A stretch of 64,000 nt of DNA from NCBI GenBank assembly GCA_017464425.1, contig JAFUDX010000007.1, positions 105,090 through 169,089 of the forward strand. The letters run 5' to 3'. The position numbers and the translations under genes are program-made. The stretch's first letter is position 1; each line of letters begins with the position of its first letter. Of the stretch, positions 8,417 through 17,733 are shown in pieces. The stretch comes from Treponema sp. GTDB taxonomy: Bacteria > Spirochaetota > Spirochaetia > Treponematales > Treponemataceae. The notes beneath the pieces were generated by a model. The model was not told the DNA's origin. It saw only the letters and a program-made list of their open reading frames with translations, and ran no database searches.

Positions 8417-8499
8417 TACCGGGTCTGAGACTCGAACTCAGACGCCCGTGAAGGCAACAGATTTTGAGTCTGTAGTGTCTACCATTTCACCAACCCGGC
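8417..8499 (-). tRNA. tRNA-Leu (CAA)
   Basis: An 83-nt class II tRNA with a long variable arm. Acceptor GCCGGGT pairs with ACCCGGT; anticodon stem ACAGA/TCTGT holds loop CTCAAAA, anticodon CAA; T-loop GTTCGAGTC. Upstream on the minus strand, TTGCAT-16-TATTCT is a plausible promoter. CCA is not encoded. Confidence 0.92.
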
Positions 8500-8613
8500 A
8501 AGTATTGAAAGAATAACAAAAAAAAGAAAACAATGCAAGTGATTTATGGTAGAATAATAAAAGAAATTTTTCAGTTGATACAAAATCAGGCTCTCGGCGA
8601 GAACACGCCAGAA

Positions 8614-8645
8614 AACTCGCGGTGAACAAGTTCAAGCGAGTTTTT
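8614..8645 (+). other. Stacked hairpin with T-run upstream of recQ
   Basis: AACTCGC and GCGAGTT enclose a second helix GAAC-AA-GTTC, then TTTTT. It looks like a rho-independent terminator or attenuator, yet no gene precedes it on this strand between 8355 and 8614. It may end a short RNA or attenuate recQ. Nothing else is seen in the 8500-8723 gap. Confidence 0.45.
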
Positions 8646-8723
8646 GTCGCAACCTCACCTACGCCCGATTTTGACACAACTGTTATATTTTTGTTTTTCT
8701 TCCATAAATTATAGGAATTTAAG

Positions 8724-10685
8724 ATGGATTTCACGAACAAAACGCCCGAAGAAGTTTTAAAATCTGCTTTCGGCTACGACAGTTTCAGGCTGCTTCAAAA
8801 AGATATTATCTCGAATGTGCTCGCGGGGAAGGACACGCTCGCGATTATGCCGACGGGTGGCGGAAAGTCGCTCTGCTATCAGATTCCCGCGCTCATTTTT
8901 GAGGGGCTTACGGTGGTGGTCTCGCCGCTCATTTCGCTCATGCAAGACCAAGTGTCGAGCCTTAACGCTGCGGGAATTAACGCGGTGTTCCTCAATTCGA
9001 CGGTTGAGTGGGAAGATTACAAGGACTCGATGAATTCGATTCGGCGCGGGGAAACAAAAATCGTGTATGTCGCGCCCGAAACGCTTGTCACGCCCAAAAT
9101 CAATGACTTGCTCCACGACAGCCGCGTGACGGTCAGTTGCATTACGATTGACGAGGCGCACTGCGTGTCCGAGTGGGGGCATGACTTCCGACCAGACTAC
9201 CTAGAAATTTCTTCGCTCAGAAGCCAGTTCAAAAGCGCGGTGTTTCTCGCTCTCACGGCGACGGCGACACGCTCCGTGCGAGAAGACATCATCAAAAATC
9301 TCAAGCTGAAAAATCCCGCCGTTTTGGTCTCAAGTTTTGACCGCCCGAATATTTTCCTCGATGTGCGGCAGAAAAACCGAAACGCGCTCGACCAAGTTGT
9401 TGACTGCATCCGCCGTCACTGGGATGAAAGCGGAATCATCTATTGTTTTTCAAAGCGGCAGGTCGATGAACTCACCGAAAAACTCGACCGACTCGGCTAT
9501 TCCGTGCTGAATTATCATGCGGGGCTTACCGACGAAGTGCGTGCCGACCATCAGACGAAATTTATCCGCGACCAAGTGCAGATTATGGTCGCCACGCTCG
9601 CGTTCGGAATGGGAATTGACAAGCCGAATGTGCGCTTCGTGATTCACTACGATATGCCAAAGTCGCTCGAACAGTATTATCAGGAAATCGGGCGCGCGGG
9701 GCGTGACGGCTTGGCGAGCGAGGCACTTTTGCTCTACTCGGCGGGCGACATTCACAAAATCCGCTATTTTTTTGAGGAAGCGAGCGATAAGGCGCGGTGT
9801 GAAACGCTCTTACAAGGCATGATTTCCTACGCGACGGGGCGAACTTGCCGACGGAAGCTGCTTTTGTCGTACTTCGGCGAGGATTTTACGGGAAAGAACC
9901 AGGTCGGAACGACCAGGCATTGTTGCGATTTGTGCGAAATGGGACCGATTCCCGAAATTGACATGACGATTCCGTGCCAGAAGCTCATGAGCTGCATTAT
10001 CCGCACGAATTCACGATTCGGCGCGGCGTATGTGATTGAAGTTTTGCTCGGCTCACGCTCTAAGCGGATTCTCGACAACGGGCACAATATGCTTTCCACT
10101 TGGGGAATCGGGCGCGAACTCGACAAAAATCAGTGGCACGAACTCGTGAATCTCCTCATCGAAAAGAATTTCATCACCAAGTACGGCGACTACAATATTC
10201 TTCTCCTCACAAACGACGGACTTGCCGCGTTGAAAAACCGTGACAAAATCATGCTTCCGTTCAATATGCCGAAGGGAAGCGAAAATTCGACCGATTTGCA
10301 CGCAGAAAGTGCGTTCTCACCGAAAAGCCGTGCGAGCGTGGGAAGTGCGGGCGGACTCATGTTCCCCAAACCCGAAAAGCAAAAGTCGAAATGGTCACAA
10401 GCAGGCAACGAACAGAAAGCAAGTTTCGTTCTCCACAAAAAGGAAGTTGATTTCGGTGATGATGAAGAAGCGAAACGAATCCAAAGCGACTTGAAAAAGT
10501 GGCGCAAGCGCAAAGCCGAAGAACTGAATGTTCCGCCCTACATCATTTTCGGCGACAAAACCATGAACGACATCGCGCTCAAAAAGCCGCGCACGACCGA
10601 TGAACTCTACGATGTGAACGGACTCGGCGAAAAGAAAGTGGAGAAATTTGGGAAAGAAATTTTAAAAATCGTGGGGGAAGAATGA
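8724..10685 (+). CDS. recQ: ATP-dependent DNA helicase RecQ
   Basis: A 653-residue superfamily 2 helicase. Motif I is MPTGGGKSLCYQ, motif II IDEAHCVSEWGHDFRPDY, motif VI QEIGRAGRDG. The RQC zinc-binding cluster (CRRKLLLSYFGE... CCDLC) follows, then a winged-helix region and a C-terminal HRDC domain (PPYIIFGDKTMNDIA, VNGLGEKKVEKFG). The role is 3'-5' unwinding in recombination and repair. AGGA lies upstream of the ATG. The stop overlaps the next start (ATGA), so it is coupled to the ORF6N-PLD gene, an unusual partner. Confidence 0.95.
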   Translation: MDFTNKTPEEVLKSAFGYDSFRLLQKDIISNVLAGKDTLAIMPTGGGKSLCYQIPALIFEGLTVVVSPLISLMQDQVSSLNAAGINAVFLNSTVEWEDYKDSMNSIRRGETKIVYVAPETLVTPKINDLLHDSRVTVSCITIDEAHCVSEWGHDFRPDYLEISSLRSQFKSAVFLALTATATRSVREDIIKNLKLKNPAVLVSSFDRPNIFLDVRQKNRNALDQVVDCIRRHWDESGIIYCFSKRQVDELTEKLDRLGYSVLNYHAGLTDEVRADHQTKFIRDQVQIMVATLAFGMGIDKPNVRFVIHYDMPKSLEQYYQEIGRAGRDGLASEALLLYSAGDIHKIRYFFEEASDKARCETLLQGMISYATGRTCRRKLLLSYFGEDFTGKNQVGTTRHCCDLCEMGPIPEIDMTIPCQKLMSCIIRTNSRFGAAYVIEVLLGSRSKRILDNGHNMLSTWGIGRELDKNQWHELVNLLIEKNFITKYGDYNILLLTNDGLAALKNRDKIMLPFNMPKGSENSTDLHAESAFSPKSRASVGSAGGLMFPKPEKQKSKWSQAGNEQKASFVLHKKEVDFGDDEEAKRIQSDLKKWRKRKAEELNVPPYIIFGDKTMNDIALKKPRTTDELYDVNGLGEKKVEKFGKEILKIVGEE

Positions 10686-11581
10686 ACACAGAAATTTCTT
10701 TATACAACATGGAAAAGCTAAAAGACAAAATCTATACAATCCGTGGGCTTCAAGTCATGCTTGATTTCGAGCTTGCAGAGATTTACGGATATACAACGAA
10801 AGCCTTTAATCAGCAGGTGAAAAACAACATCGACCGCTTTGATGAAGATTTTCGCTTTCAGTTGACAGAAGCAGAAACGGATAATTTGCGGTCAAATTTT
10901 TTGACCGCAAATTATAGTAAAATGAGCAGAGTTCTTCCGTACGCATTCACTGAGCAGGGAATTTACATGCTCATGACCGTGCTGAAAGGCGAGCTTGCCG
11001 TTACGCAGAGCAAAATGCTCATCAGAATGTTCAAGGAAATGAAGCATTTTCTTCAAAACAACGCAAATCTCTTCGTGGAAATCGACGGCATAAAAAAGCA
11101 TTTGCTCGAATCGGACATTCATCAAAAAGAAACCGACAAAAAAGTCTCGGAAATCTTCACGCTTCTTGATAAATACCATGTAAACGACGCGCAGGGCGTC
11201 TTCTTTCAAGGGCAGATTTTCGATGCCTACGCGAAATTTGAATCTTTCATTGCACAGGCAACGCAAGAAATCATTTTGGTGGACAACTATGTGGACTTAA
11301 GCGTTTTGGAGCGGTTCACAAAAAAGCAAGCGAATGTAACCGTCACTATTTTTACCAACCCAAAAACGAAACTGACCGCACAGGACATTCAGAAATTCAA
11401 CGCACAATATCCAACTTTGACCGTAAACCACACGGCGAAAATGCACGACCGCTTCTTAATTATTGACCAAAAAACGCTCTATCACATCGGCGCGTCGCTC
11501 AAAGACTTGGGTAAGAAATGTTTCGCGTTCGAAGTGCTCGACAACTCGCTTATCCCGCACCTTTTGCAGAATACAAACTAA
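10682..11581 (+). CDS. ORF6N domain protein with C-terminal PLD-like domain
   Basis: A 299-residue protein. Residues about 8-120 are the ORF6N/Bro-type domain (YTIRGLQVMLDFELAEIYG, then FTEQGIYMLMTVL), a phage-associated DNA-binding-like module. Residues about 185-295 look like a phospholipase-D-fold domain with one site HDRFLIID (His-x-Arg in place of His-x-Lys) and GASLKDLGKK. Such proteins are frequent in mobile and phage-derived regions and their activity is unproven; nuclease function is inference. It overlaps recQ by four bases. Its stop lies next to the convergent apbE stop. Confidence 0.75.
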   Translation: MNTEISLYNMEKLKDKIYTIRGLQVMLDFELAEIYGYTTKAFNQQVKNNIDRFDEDFRFQLTEAETDNLRSNFLTANYSKMSRVLPYAFTEQGIYMLMTVLKGELAVTQSKMLIRMFKEMKHFLQNNANLFVEIDGIKKHLLESDIHQKETDKKVSEIFTLLDKYHVNDAQGVFFQGQIFDAYAKFESFIAQATQEIILVDNYVDLSVLERFTKKQANVTVTIFTNPKTKLTAQDIQKFNAQYPTLTVNHTAKMHDRFLIIDQKTLYHIGASLKDLGKKCFAFEVLDNSLIPHLLQNTN

Positions 11582-11582
11582 A

Positions 11583-12626
11583 CTAGTTGCTTCCTTCAAC
11601 TTTCCAATCATCGTACAGAATTTCGTATTCGTACGGAAAGTTTTCTGAGAATGTGATGTGATGGTCTTTGTCGATAAAAACCGCTGAAATTTCTAGATTG
11701 AATGTCTCTTGCAAAATCGGGAGAAGTTTAAGTGATTCAGTTTTTCCGAGAACAAAAAAACTCGTTGTAAGCGCGTCGGCAATCATGGAATTGTGGCAGA
11801 TTACGGAAACTGAGGTCAGTTCGTTTTCAACGGGGCTTCCTGTTTCTGGCGAAAGAATGTGATGGTAGCGTTTTTGATTTTGCTCAAAAAAGCGTTCATA
11901 CAATCCGCTCGTTACTACTGAATTTTCTGGTGTTATGATTTTGATGAGGGGGGCAGAGTCGGGAAGTTCAGGATTTTTAATTCCGACATTCCACAACTCG
12001 TTTTTAGCTTTTTTGCCATAGACATAGACATTTCCGCCCAAGTCGATGACTGCCCGATGAATTTTATGACTTTTGCAGATTTTAGCGATTTCATCAGCGG
12101 CAAATCCTTTTGCAATTCCGCCCAAATCGATTTCCATGCCCGTTTTTAAAAGACGGACGGATTTTTTTTCTGGATTGAGAAGGATATTCTTAAAATCAAC
12201 AAGCGGCAGAAGTTCTGCAATTTCTGCTTCTGTGGCGACATGCGGGGAATCTGTGTTGATATGCCAGAGCGAGACAAGGGGCTTAACGGAAATATCAAAG
12301 GAACCGTCCGTGAGCGCGGAAATTTTTTGTGCCATCTCAATGACGGTAAAAACATCATCGCTGACAATGACTTCTTCGTCACAGGCGAATTTATTTATTC
12401 GGTATAAGTCTCCGGCTTCGATATAGGTATTGAATTCCGTGTTGATTTGGTCGATTCGGTTGAAAATTTCGTTGTAGTATGCTGGTTTTCCTTGTTTGTA
12501 GAGATTGACAAAGCAGATAGTTCCTAAAGACTTTTCATAGCGGGGGCTTGGCTGTGAGCATGAGAACATGATAAATGATGAAGTAACGAACAACAGCGAT
12601 GCAAAAATCTTTAAGATTATTTTCAC
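11583..12626 (-). CDS. apbE: FAD:protein FMN transferase, lipoprotein
   Basis: A 347-residue ApbE-family lipoprotein. A signal peptide ends in a lipobox with Cys23 (MFSCSQ). Conserved blocks include EFNTYIEAGDLYRIN, DGSFDISVKPLVSLW, GGIAKGFAAD, the IDLGGNVY core and HHILSPETG near the C-terminus. It attaches FMN to Thr of flavoproteins such as Rnf/Nqr subunits; the T. pallidum homologue Ftp also hydrolyses FAD. The start codon is GTG (12626-12624), since translation in this frame begins the signal peptide there. A TATTAT hexamer lies 8 nt upstream and no Shine-Dalgarno is seen. Confidence 0.93.
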   Translation of the reverse strand: MKIILKIFASLLFVTSSFIMFSCSQPSPRYEKSLGTICFVNLYKQGKPAYYNEIFNRIDQINTEFNTYIEAGDLYRINKFACDEEVIVSDDVFTVIEMAQKISALTDGSFDISVKPLVSLWHINTDSPHVATEAEIAELLPLVDFKNILLNPEKKSVRLLKTGMEIDLGGIAKGFAADEIAKICKSHKIHRAVIDLGGNVYVYGKKAKNELWNVGIKNPELPDSAPLIKIITPENSVVTSGLYERFFEQNQKRYHHILSPETGSPVENELTSVSVICHNSMIADALTTSFFVLGKTESLKLLPILQETFNLEISAVFIDKDHHITFSENFPYEYEILYDDWKVEGSN

Positions 12627-12794
12627 AATAATTGATAATACAATGAAACAAAAATAAAGACAATAGCTATGGAAAATACAAATTTGGAGTTTTTGGTAAT
12701 TTTGCGCGCATAAAACATGATTTTTTCTTAAAATTTAGCAAATTGTGAGAGAAAAAATTCGCTTTTTTTCGGGCTATGTTTTATAATGAATTCT

Positions 12795-13634
12795 ATGACA
12801 CAAGCAGATGTTGAACTTTATGGTCGCAAAACATTTTTTATTGCGCCAGACACTTCTTTAATCCCCAAATCATATCTCGAAGAATTTATGGCGCGTGGGT
12901 ATCAAACTTTTATCATCAATGATGACTACACATGCTCCATGCAAACAAAAATCCGAGAAATCACGCGGCTCTATCCTGACTCAATCATCTATTTCAACAT
13001 TGATTCCTCTATCGAAGGCATTGAATGGAAGTCTTATATCCGTGAACTTCAAGAATTTATCGGGCAGCAAACGCTCATCGGCATTTTCTATCTTGCGCGG
13101 CAAAATCCCGCCGATGAAGACCGAATCAAAACATACTATGTCCGTGATGTGCAGATTCGGGCGGGCTGTTTCGCGCTTTCTCAGGGAAGCCACACCAATT
13201 TTGATTCCATTCTCGCTGTTTTGGAGCAGAGCGGGGCACGGGGACGCCGAAATCTTGTGCGTGCCCAGTGTGATTCGTCAAGTTCTGTAAAATTCGAACA
13301 TAAAGGCACGTGCTATACGGCAAGCCTGCTTGATGTCAATGTGTCATATTTCCGATGCGATTTGCTTGGCCGCACGGACGATTTCCAGATTTTCGACAAA
13401 ATCCGCGATGTGAGCCTGTATGTGAACGGCACTTCCTTTATGTCCGATGCGGTTCTTATCATGAAGCGCAAAATGGACGAAAAAACGCTGTGCATCTTCA
13501 TGTTTATCAATCATGATGATTCACCGGACTTGCCTGCTGACATCGCAAAAACGCTCAATCAAAAAATTTATCAAATTGTCCTCTCTGAAAATTCGGCTGA
13601 ATTGCAGAATGCGTTCCGAACTGCCGAAAAATAA
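12795..13634 (+). CDS. Putative PilZ-like protein upstream of chemoreceptor
   Basis: A protein of about 279 residues. The N-terminal half looks like a receiver-type alpha/beta fold without phospho-acceptor motifs. The C-terminal half (from about residue 150) resembles PilZ: RNLVR supplies Arg-x-x-x-Arg, and DVNVSYFRC stands where Asp/Asn-x-Ser-x-x-Gly is expected, with the glycine missing. PilZ domains bind cyclic-di-GMP; this one may be degenerate. TATAAT at 12782-12787 overlaps an upstream ATG at 12786, so ATG 12795, 7 nt downstream, is the likelier, leaderless start. The chemoreceptor gene follows by 30 nt, suggesting one operon. Confidence 0.5.
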   Translation: MTQADVELYGRKTFFIAPDTSLIPKSYLEEFMARGYQTFIINDDYTCSMQTKIREITRLYPDSIIYFNIDSSIEGIEWKSYIRELQEFIGQQTLIGIFYLARQNPADEDRIKTYYVRDVQIRAGCFALSQGSHTNFDSILAVLEQSGARGRRNLVRAQCDSSSSVKFEHKGTCYTASLLDVNVSYFRCDLLGRTDDFQIFDKIRDVSLYVNGTSFMSDAVLIMKRKMDEKTLCIFMFINHDDSPDLPADIAKTLNQKIYQIVLSENSAELQNAFRTAEK

Positions 13635-13664
13635 TATGTGGAGTTAATAAAAAAGGAGTACAAA

Positions 13665-15743
13665 ATGTTAGGAATCAAAGCGAAAATAAACATGGCCTTT
13701 TTGACTGTCATCTTTTTGGCAAGCACGGGCATCGTTGTGTTTTCTTATATCATGTCATCAAAGGAACTCTCAGAGCAGGTAGACATCTCTAACATGAACT
13801 TGGCCCTCACCGCTGCTTCTGACATTCACAATCTTAATGACCGCGAAATGAAAATGCTTCAGTCAATCGCAAATTTCGCAACCATCCGTGATACCGAAGT
13901 TGATTTGCACGAAAAATGGGAACTTGCGAACAGCGTTATCGACGGCATGGACGGCTACATCGGCATGGGATTTTATGACGAAAACGGTATGGGTTGGACT
14001 ACAACGGGCGAATACAAAGATTTAAGCTCGCGCGAATACCTGCAAGTTTCTATGCAAGGGCAGCCTGCCATTATGGATCCAAACTGGAGCGCAATCAACG
14101 GGCAGCTTTCTACATTCTATGCATATCCTGTGTATGATTCTGAGGGTGAGCAAATCGGAGAAGTCGTTGCAGTCCGAGACTCAGAAGAATTGTGTCGCAC
14201 GGTTGAAAATCTTACGGTCGGTTTGTACTCTCATCCAGTCGTTATTAATTCGCGTACGGGTAAATATGTTGCTCATGCAGATGTTGATAAAGTTCGTGAT
14301 GGGCTTTCTATTGTCGATGACGCTTGTCAGGGCATGCAAGAGCTTATTACGGGAATTATGCAGGGAAACGACATCGGCACTGGAGTTTACTACGATGAAA
14401 TCCAGGGGCAAAAATTTGCGGCTTCGTTCCAGGCAATTTCTGATTCTGACTGGGTTGTAATTTGTGCGGCTCCTTATCCAGACTTTTTCTCTGGTCTTAC
14501 AAAAATTCTTCACAGCATGATTGTAATCGGCGCGATTGCTCTTGTAATCGGCTTCTTGATTGGTTTGTTTGTCGTCAATCTCTCAATCAAACCGCTCAAA
14601 AATGTTGGCTCGGCAATCAAAGACATTGCTTCCGGCGAGGCAGATCTTACCCGACGGCTTCCTGTTGGCACAAAAGACGAAATCGGAAGCCTGGCCTCTG
14701 GATTCAATGACTTCACTGAAAAATTACATTCTATCGTCACCGAGCTTAAAGATTCTAAAGAAGACTTGCATGTGTATGGCGAGCAGCTTGGCAAAATGGT
14801 TCAGGACAACGCCGACTTCCTTTCACAGATGGTTCAGTCGATTCAGGGGGTCAACAACGAGATTTCAAATCAGCATGCAAAGGTAGGCGATTCTGCAAGC
14901 GCGGTCGATACGATTTCTCAGGCAGTTCAGTCTTTGCGTGACTTGCTCCAAAAGCAGGAACAGGGCGTGGAGCAGGCTTCTTCCGCCGTCACACAGATGA
15001 TTGGAAACATTACTTCTGTCTCAAATTCAGTCGAAAAGATGGCGGGCGAATTCGAAGTGTTGCAGGGCGATGTCGACAAGGGTATTTCTCAGCAGCATGA
15101 AGTCAACAAACAGATTCAGCAGATTGAAGAACAGTCAAAAATGCTTAACGAAGCAAACAAAGTCATTTCTTCAATCGCTTCAGAAACAAACTTGCTCGCT
15201 ATGAATGCGGCAATCGAGGCGGCTCATGCGGGGGATGCAGGTAAAGGCTTTGCGGTCGTCGCAGACGAAATCCGTAAACTTTCAGAAACTTCTGCCGCTG
15301 AGTCCAAAAAGATTTCGGCTCAGCTCAAAGGTATTTTGGGTTCAATTTCGGGCGTTGTTGATGCTTCAAGCCTTGCTGACCGCTCATTTACCGCCGTTGC
15401 AGAAAAGATTCAGGGAACAGGCAATTTGGTCCGCGAAATCAAGCTTGCAATGGAAGAGCAGAGTCAGGGCTCAAAGCAGATTGGCGATGCCCTCAGCTAC
15501 ATGAACGATGCCACTGCACAAGTTCGCACGGCTTCTGACGGCGTAGACCAGTCACGACAGGGAATTATCAGCAACATTGATGCGCTTAAGGCTTCTTCCG
15601 ATGTCGTTAAAGATCAGGTCGAAAGCATGTCCGTCAACATCAAGAATATGGAAGAATCCGATACATCACTGTTGAACATTACCACATCAATCAACGGCTC
15701 AATCTACCGAATCGGAAGCCAGATTGATCAATTTAAAGTGTAA
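13665..15743 (+). CDS. Methyl-accepting chemotaxis protein
   Basis: A 692-residue transmembrane chemoreceptor. An N-terminal membrane segment (about 8-30) is followed by a Cache-type extracytoplasmic sensor (to about 290), a second membrane segment ([19 protein letters not shown]), a HAMP linker, and the MCP signalling hairpin with the conserved tip [21 protein letters not shown]. Long coiled-coil stretches rich in Gln/Ser flank the tip. The start at 13665 is chosen for AAGGAG 7 nt upstream; an in-frame ATG at 13638 has none. The ligand is not predictable. It ends one base before the convergent radA stop. Confidence 0.95.
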   Translation: MLGIKAKINMAFLTVIFLASTGIVVFSYIMSSKELSEQVDISNMNLALTAASDIHNLNDREMKMLQSIANFATIRDTEVDLHEKWELANSVIDGMDGYIGMGFYDENGMGWTTTGEYKDLSSREYLQVSMQGQPAIMDPNWSAINGQLSTFYAYPVYDSEGEQIGEVVAVRDSEELCRTVENLTVGLYSHPVVINSRTGKYVAHADVDKVRDGLSIVDDACQGMQELITGIMQGNDIGTGVYYDEIQGQKFAASFQAISDSDWVVICAAPYPDFFSGLTKILHSMIVIGAIALVIGFLIGLFVVNLSIKPLKNVGSAIKDIASGEADLTRRLPVGTKDEIGSLASGFNDFTEKLHSIVTELKDSKEDLHVYGEQLGKMVQDNADFLSQMVQSIQGVNNEISNQHAKVGDSASAVDTISQAVQSLRDLLQKQEQGVEQASSAVTQMIGNITSVSNSVEKMAGEFEVLQGDVDKGISQQHEVNKQIQQIEEQSKMLNEANKVISSIASETNLLAMNAAIEAAHAGDAGKGFAVVADEIRKLSETSAAESKKISAQLKGILGSISGVVDASSLADRSFTAVAEKIQGTGNLVREIKLAMEEQSQGSKQIGDALSYMNDATAQVRTASDGVDQSRQGIISNIDALKASSDVVKDQVESMSVNIKNMEESDTSLLNITTSINGSIYRIGSQIDQFKV

Positions 15744-17096
15744 TTACTTTCCGAAAATCGTTTTTACTAACTCTGAGACGGTGCTCACTTTTTGGGCACC
15801 GTCTTCTTTTTCGGGGGCGGCGATTTGGGTAAAGCCCAAGTCGCGCGCGGTTTTGATTCGCTGCTTTAATCGCGGAACAGGACGAATTTCCCCCGCAAGG
15901 CTCAGCTCGCCCACAATTACATTGTTTTCCGAGAGCGGAATGTCCGTTCGCGCCGAGTAAAGGGCCGCCGCCAATGCCGCGTCTATTGCGCTTTCGGTGA
16001 GTTTTACGCCGCCCGCCACATTTACATACAAATCTTGGTCAGAGAATTTGAGCTTTGTCTTTTTTTCGAGGACTGCCGCCACACGCGCCACGCGGTTCAA
16101 GTCGATTTTTTCTGAATACACGCGGCTGATACTCGCCTTTGCGGGCACGGTGAGCGCCTGAATCTCTACCAAAAATGCACGGCTTCCCTCAAACACGCAG
16201 GAATTTGCGATTCCAGAGGGAACTGCGCCCGTCCGCTTGGTGATGAACATGGTGCTCGGGTCGCCCACGCCTTCCAAGCCTTTTTCGGTCATCGCAAAAA
16301 TGCCGAGTTCGTCCACGCTTCCGAATCGGTTTTTAATAGCACGCAAAAATCGCACTTCATCGTCATTTCGCTCAAACGACACGACCGTATCGACCATGTG
16401 TTCAAGGCTCTTTGGTCCTGCAATCGTGCCTTCTTTGGTGACATGCGCACTCATCACAAGCACGCTGTCGCGCTCCTTTACCCAGCCAATCAACTCGTTC
16501 GCGCAGAATTTCAGCTGATTCACTGTGCCTGGCACAATGCCCGCTTCAACGGAATACACGGTTTGAATCGAGTCGATAATCACAAAAATCGGATTTAAGG
16601 CAACGAGCGCGTCTTTTATGTCTTCAAGGCGCATCGTGCACAAAATTTCTATTCCCGTGGTGTCGAGCTGTAGGCGGTCTGCTCTGCCTTTGATTTGCCC
16701 CGCGCTTTCTTCGCCCGAAACATACAAGATTTTTCCACCGCCGTTTTTGTGAATCGCCGCGCACGCCTGAATCATGAGCGTTGATTTTCCGATTCCAGGC
16801 TCGCCGCCAATTAAAATCGCGCTTCGTTTCATCGCGCCTCCGCCAAGCACGCGGTCAAATTCCGTAATTCCCGTGCACAGCCGTGCGTTTTCTTGTGCGC
16901 TTACTTGCGAAAGCGGAAGCGGCTTCACTTTTTCGGTGGCCATGTTCCCGAATGCCGCCGCGTTTGAATTGGGGTCAACGATTGCTTCTTCAAGCGTGTT
17001 CCATTCCCCGCACTGTGGACATCGCCCCAACCATCGCGGCTGAGTGTAGCCACATTCCGTACATTTATAGACAGTAGATTTAATCTTTTTCGCCAT
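15744..17096 (-). CDS. radA: DNA repair protein RadA
   Basis: A 450-residue RecA-like branch-migration ATPase. It has an N-terminal C4 zinc finger (CTECGYTQPRWLGRCPQC), Walker A GGEPGIGKST, the RadA-specific KNRFG motif (KNRFGSVDELG) and a C-terminal Lon-protease-like domain (YVNVAGGVKLTESAID, SLAGEIRPV). It processes recombination intermediates with RecA. GGAG precedes the ATG. Genes radA and recQ lie within 7 kb but in different transcription units. Confidence 0.96.
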   Translation of the reverse strand: MAKKIKSTVYKCTECGYTQPRWLGRCPQCGEWNTLEEAIVDPNSNAAAFGNMATEKVKPLPLSQVSAQENARLCTGITEFDRVLGGGAMKRSAILIGGEPGIGKSTLMIQACAAIHKNGGGKILYVSGEESAGQIKGRADRLQLDTTGIEILCTMRLEDIKDALVALNPIFVIIDSIQTVYSVEAGIVPGTVNQLKFCANELIGWVKERDSVLVMSAHVTKEGTIAGPKSLEHMVDTVVSFERNDDEVRFLRAIKNRFGSVDELGIFAMTEKGLEGVGDPSTMFITKRTGAVPSGIANSCVFEGSRAFLVEIQALTVPAKASISRVYSEKIDLNRVARVAAVLEKKTKLKFSDQDLYVNVAGGVKLTESAIDAALAAALYSARTDIPLSENNVIVGELSLAGEIRPVPRLKQRIKTARDLGFTQIAAPEKEDGAQKVSTVSELVKTIFGK

Positions 17097-17116
17097 ACAT
17101 TCTCCATTTTGAATTT

Positions 17117-17191
17117 CTCACAGAGCACACAGAGTTCACAGAGGTTTTTCTTTGGTTGCTATTTTCTCTGTGTCCTCTTTAGCTCTGTGAG
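17117..17191. repeat. Long inverted repeat between radA and NusG-II gene
   Basis: CTCACAGAGC (17117-17126) and GCTCTGTGAG (17182-17191) are perfect 10-bp complements. ACACAGAG and CTCTGTGT continue the pairing inside, and a further CACAGAG copy lies in the loop. No T-run follows on the minus strand, so this is not a typical terminator. Confidence 0.6.
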
Positions 17192-17198
17192 GAATTTT

Positions 17199-17546
17199 TC
17201 ACTCTACTCTGATGAAAACATCATTTGGCAGGCAGGCTGCCCAATCATTTTCAAGCGAGACTGCGCCCATATGAACGCAGGTTTTGTTTGTGCAGGGCGA
17301 ACTTTTAAAGAACGCCCGTCCGTCCTGAATCACAATCACGGAATTTCCCAAAACACCGGCGATTTCGACCTCACGATTTTTGCTCAGCGGATAGATGTAT
17401 TCTTTTTGCGCTGCCGTAATCACAAGGTTCTGCTCTGGATTTTTTGAAGTCTTTAAAAAAAGAAAGGACGCGACCGTGACGGCGATAAAGAGAACGAGCA
17501 TGATGAGGTCAAGCGGTTTGAAAATTCTGATGAATTTGAGATTCAC
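17199..17546 (-). CDS. NusG domain II-containing membrane-anchored protein
   Basis: A protein of about 115 residues: one N-terminal membrane segment (LIMLVLFIAVTVASFLFL) and an extracytoplasmic NusG_II domain with the signature SSPCTNKTCVHMGAV and CLPNDVFIRVE. The family is often linked to Rnf, ApbE or heptaprenyl-diphosphate synthesis genes; its function is unknown. GTG at 17546 is the best start: it puts the membrane helix near the N-terminus, and TATCTT stands 6 nt upstream, a leaderless arrangement. A longer frame extends upstream but reads low-complexity AT-rich sequence. Confidence 0.75.
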   Translation of the reverse strand: MNLKFIRIFKPLDLIMLVLFIAVTVASFLFLKTSKNPEQNLVITAAQKEYIYPLSKNREVEIAGVLGNSVIVIQDGRAFFKSSPCTNKTCVHMGAVSLENDWAACLPNDVFIRVE

Positions 17547-17640
17547 GATATAAAGATAGCAAAAAAAAGCGGAAAAGTCGAATTTTTTACTACAATTTGG
17601 GAGCAAAAAATCAGAAAATTCCAAAAATCTGTTTGTATAA

Positions 17641-17668
17641 TTCGATTCAGATGTTCTATGATTATACT
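17641..17668 (+). promoter_or_regulatory. Promoter of the G-tract lipoprotein gene
   Basis: TTCGAT, a 16-nt spacer and TATACT. The -35 is weak and the assignment is tentative. Confidence 0.4.
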
Positions 17669-17694
17669 GTTAAAATTTCGTGCGGAGGAATCGC

Positions 17695-17721
17695 ATGAAG
17701 AACAAAAAAAGCATTTCATAA
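17695..17721 (+). CDS. Possible 8-codon leader peptide (MKNKKSIS)
   Basis: ATG with GGAGG seven nt upstream, seven more codons and TAA, ending 12 nt before the lipoprotein ATG. The 3' half (AAAAAAAGCATTTCATAA) recurs at 63931-63948 before the second lipoprotein gene, but without this ATG. It may be a coupling leader peptide or just conserved leader RNA. Confidence 0.35.
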   Translation: MKNKKSIS

Positions 17722-17733
17722 AGGAGGAATTTT

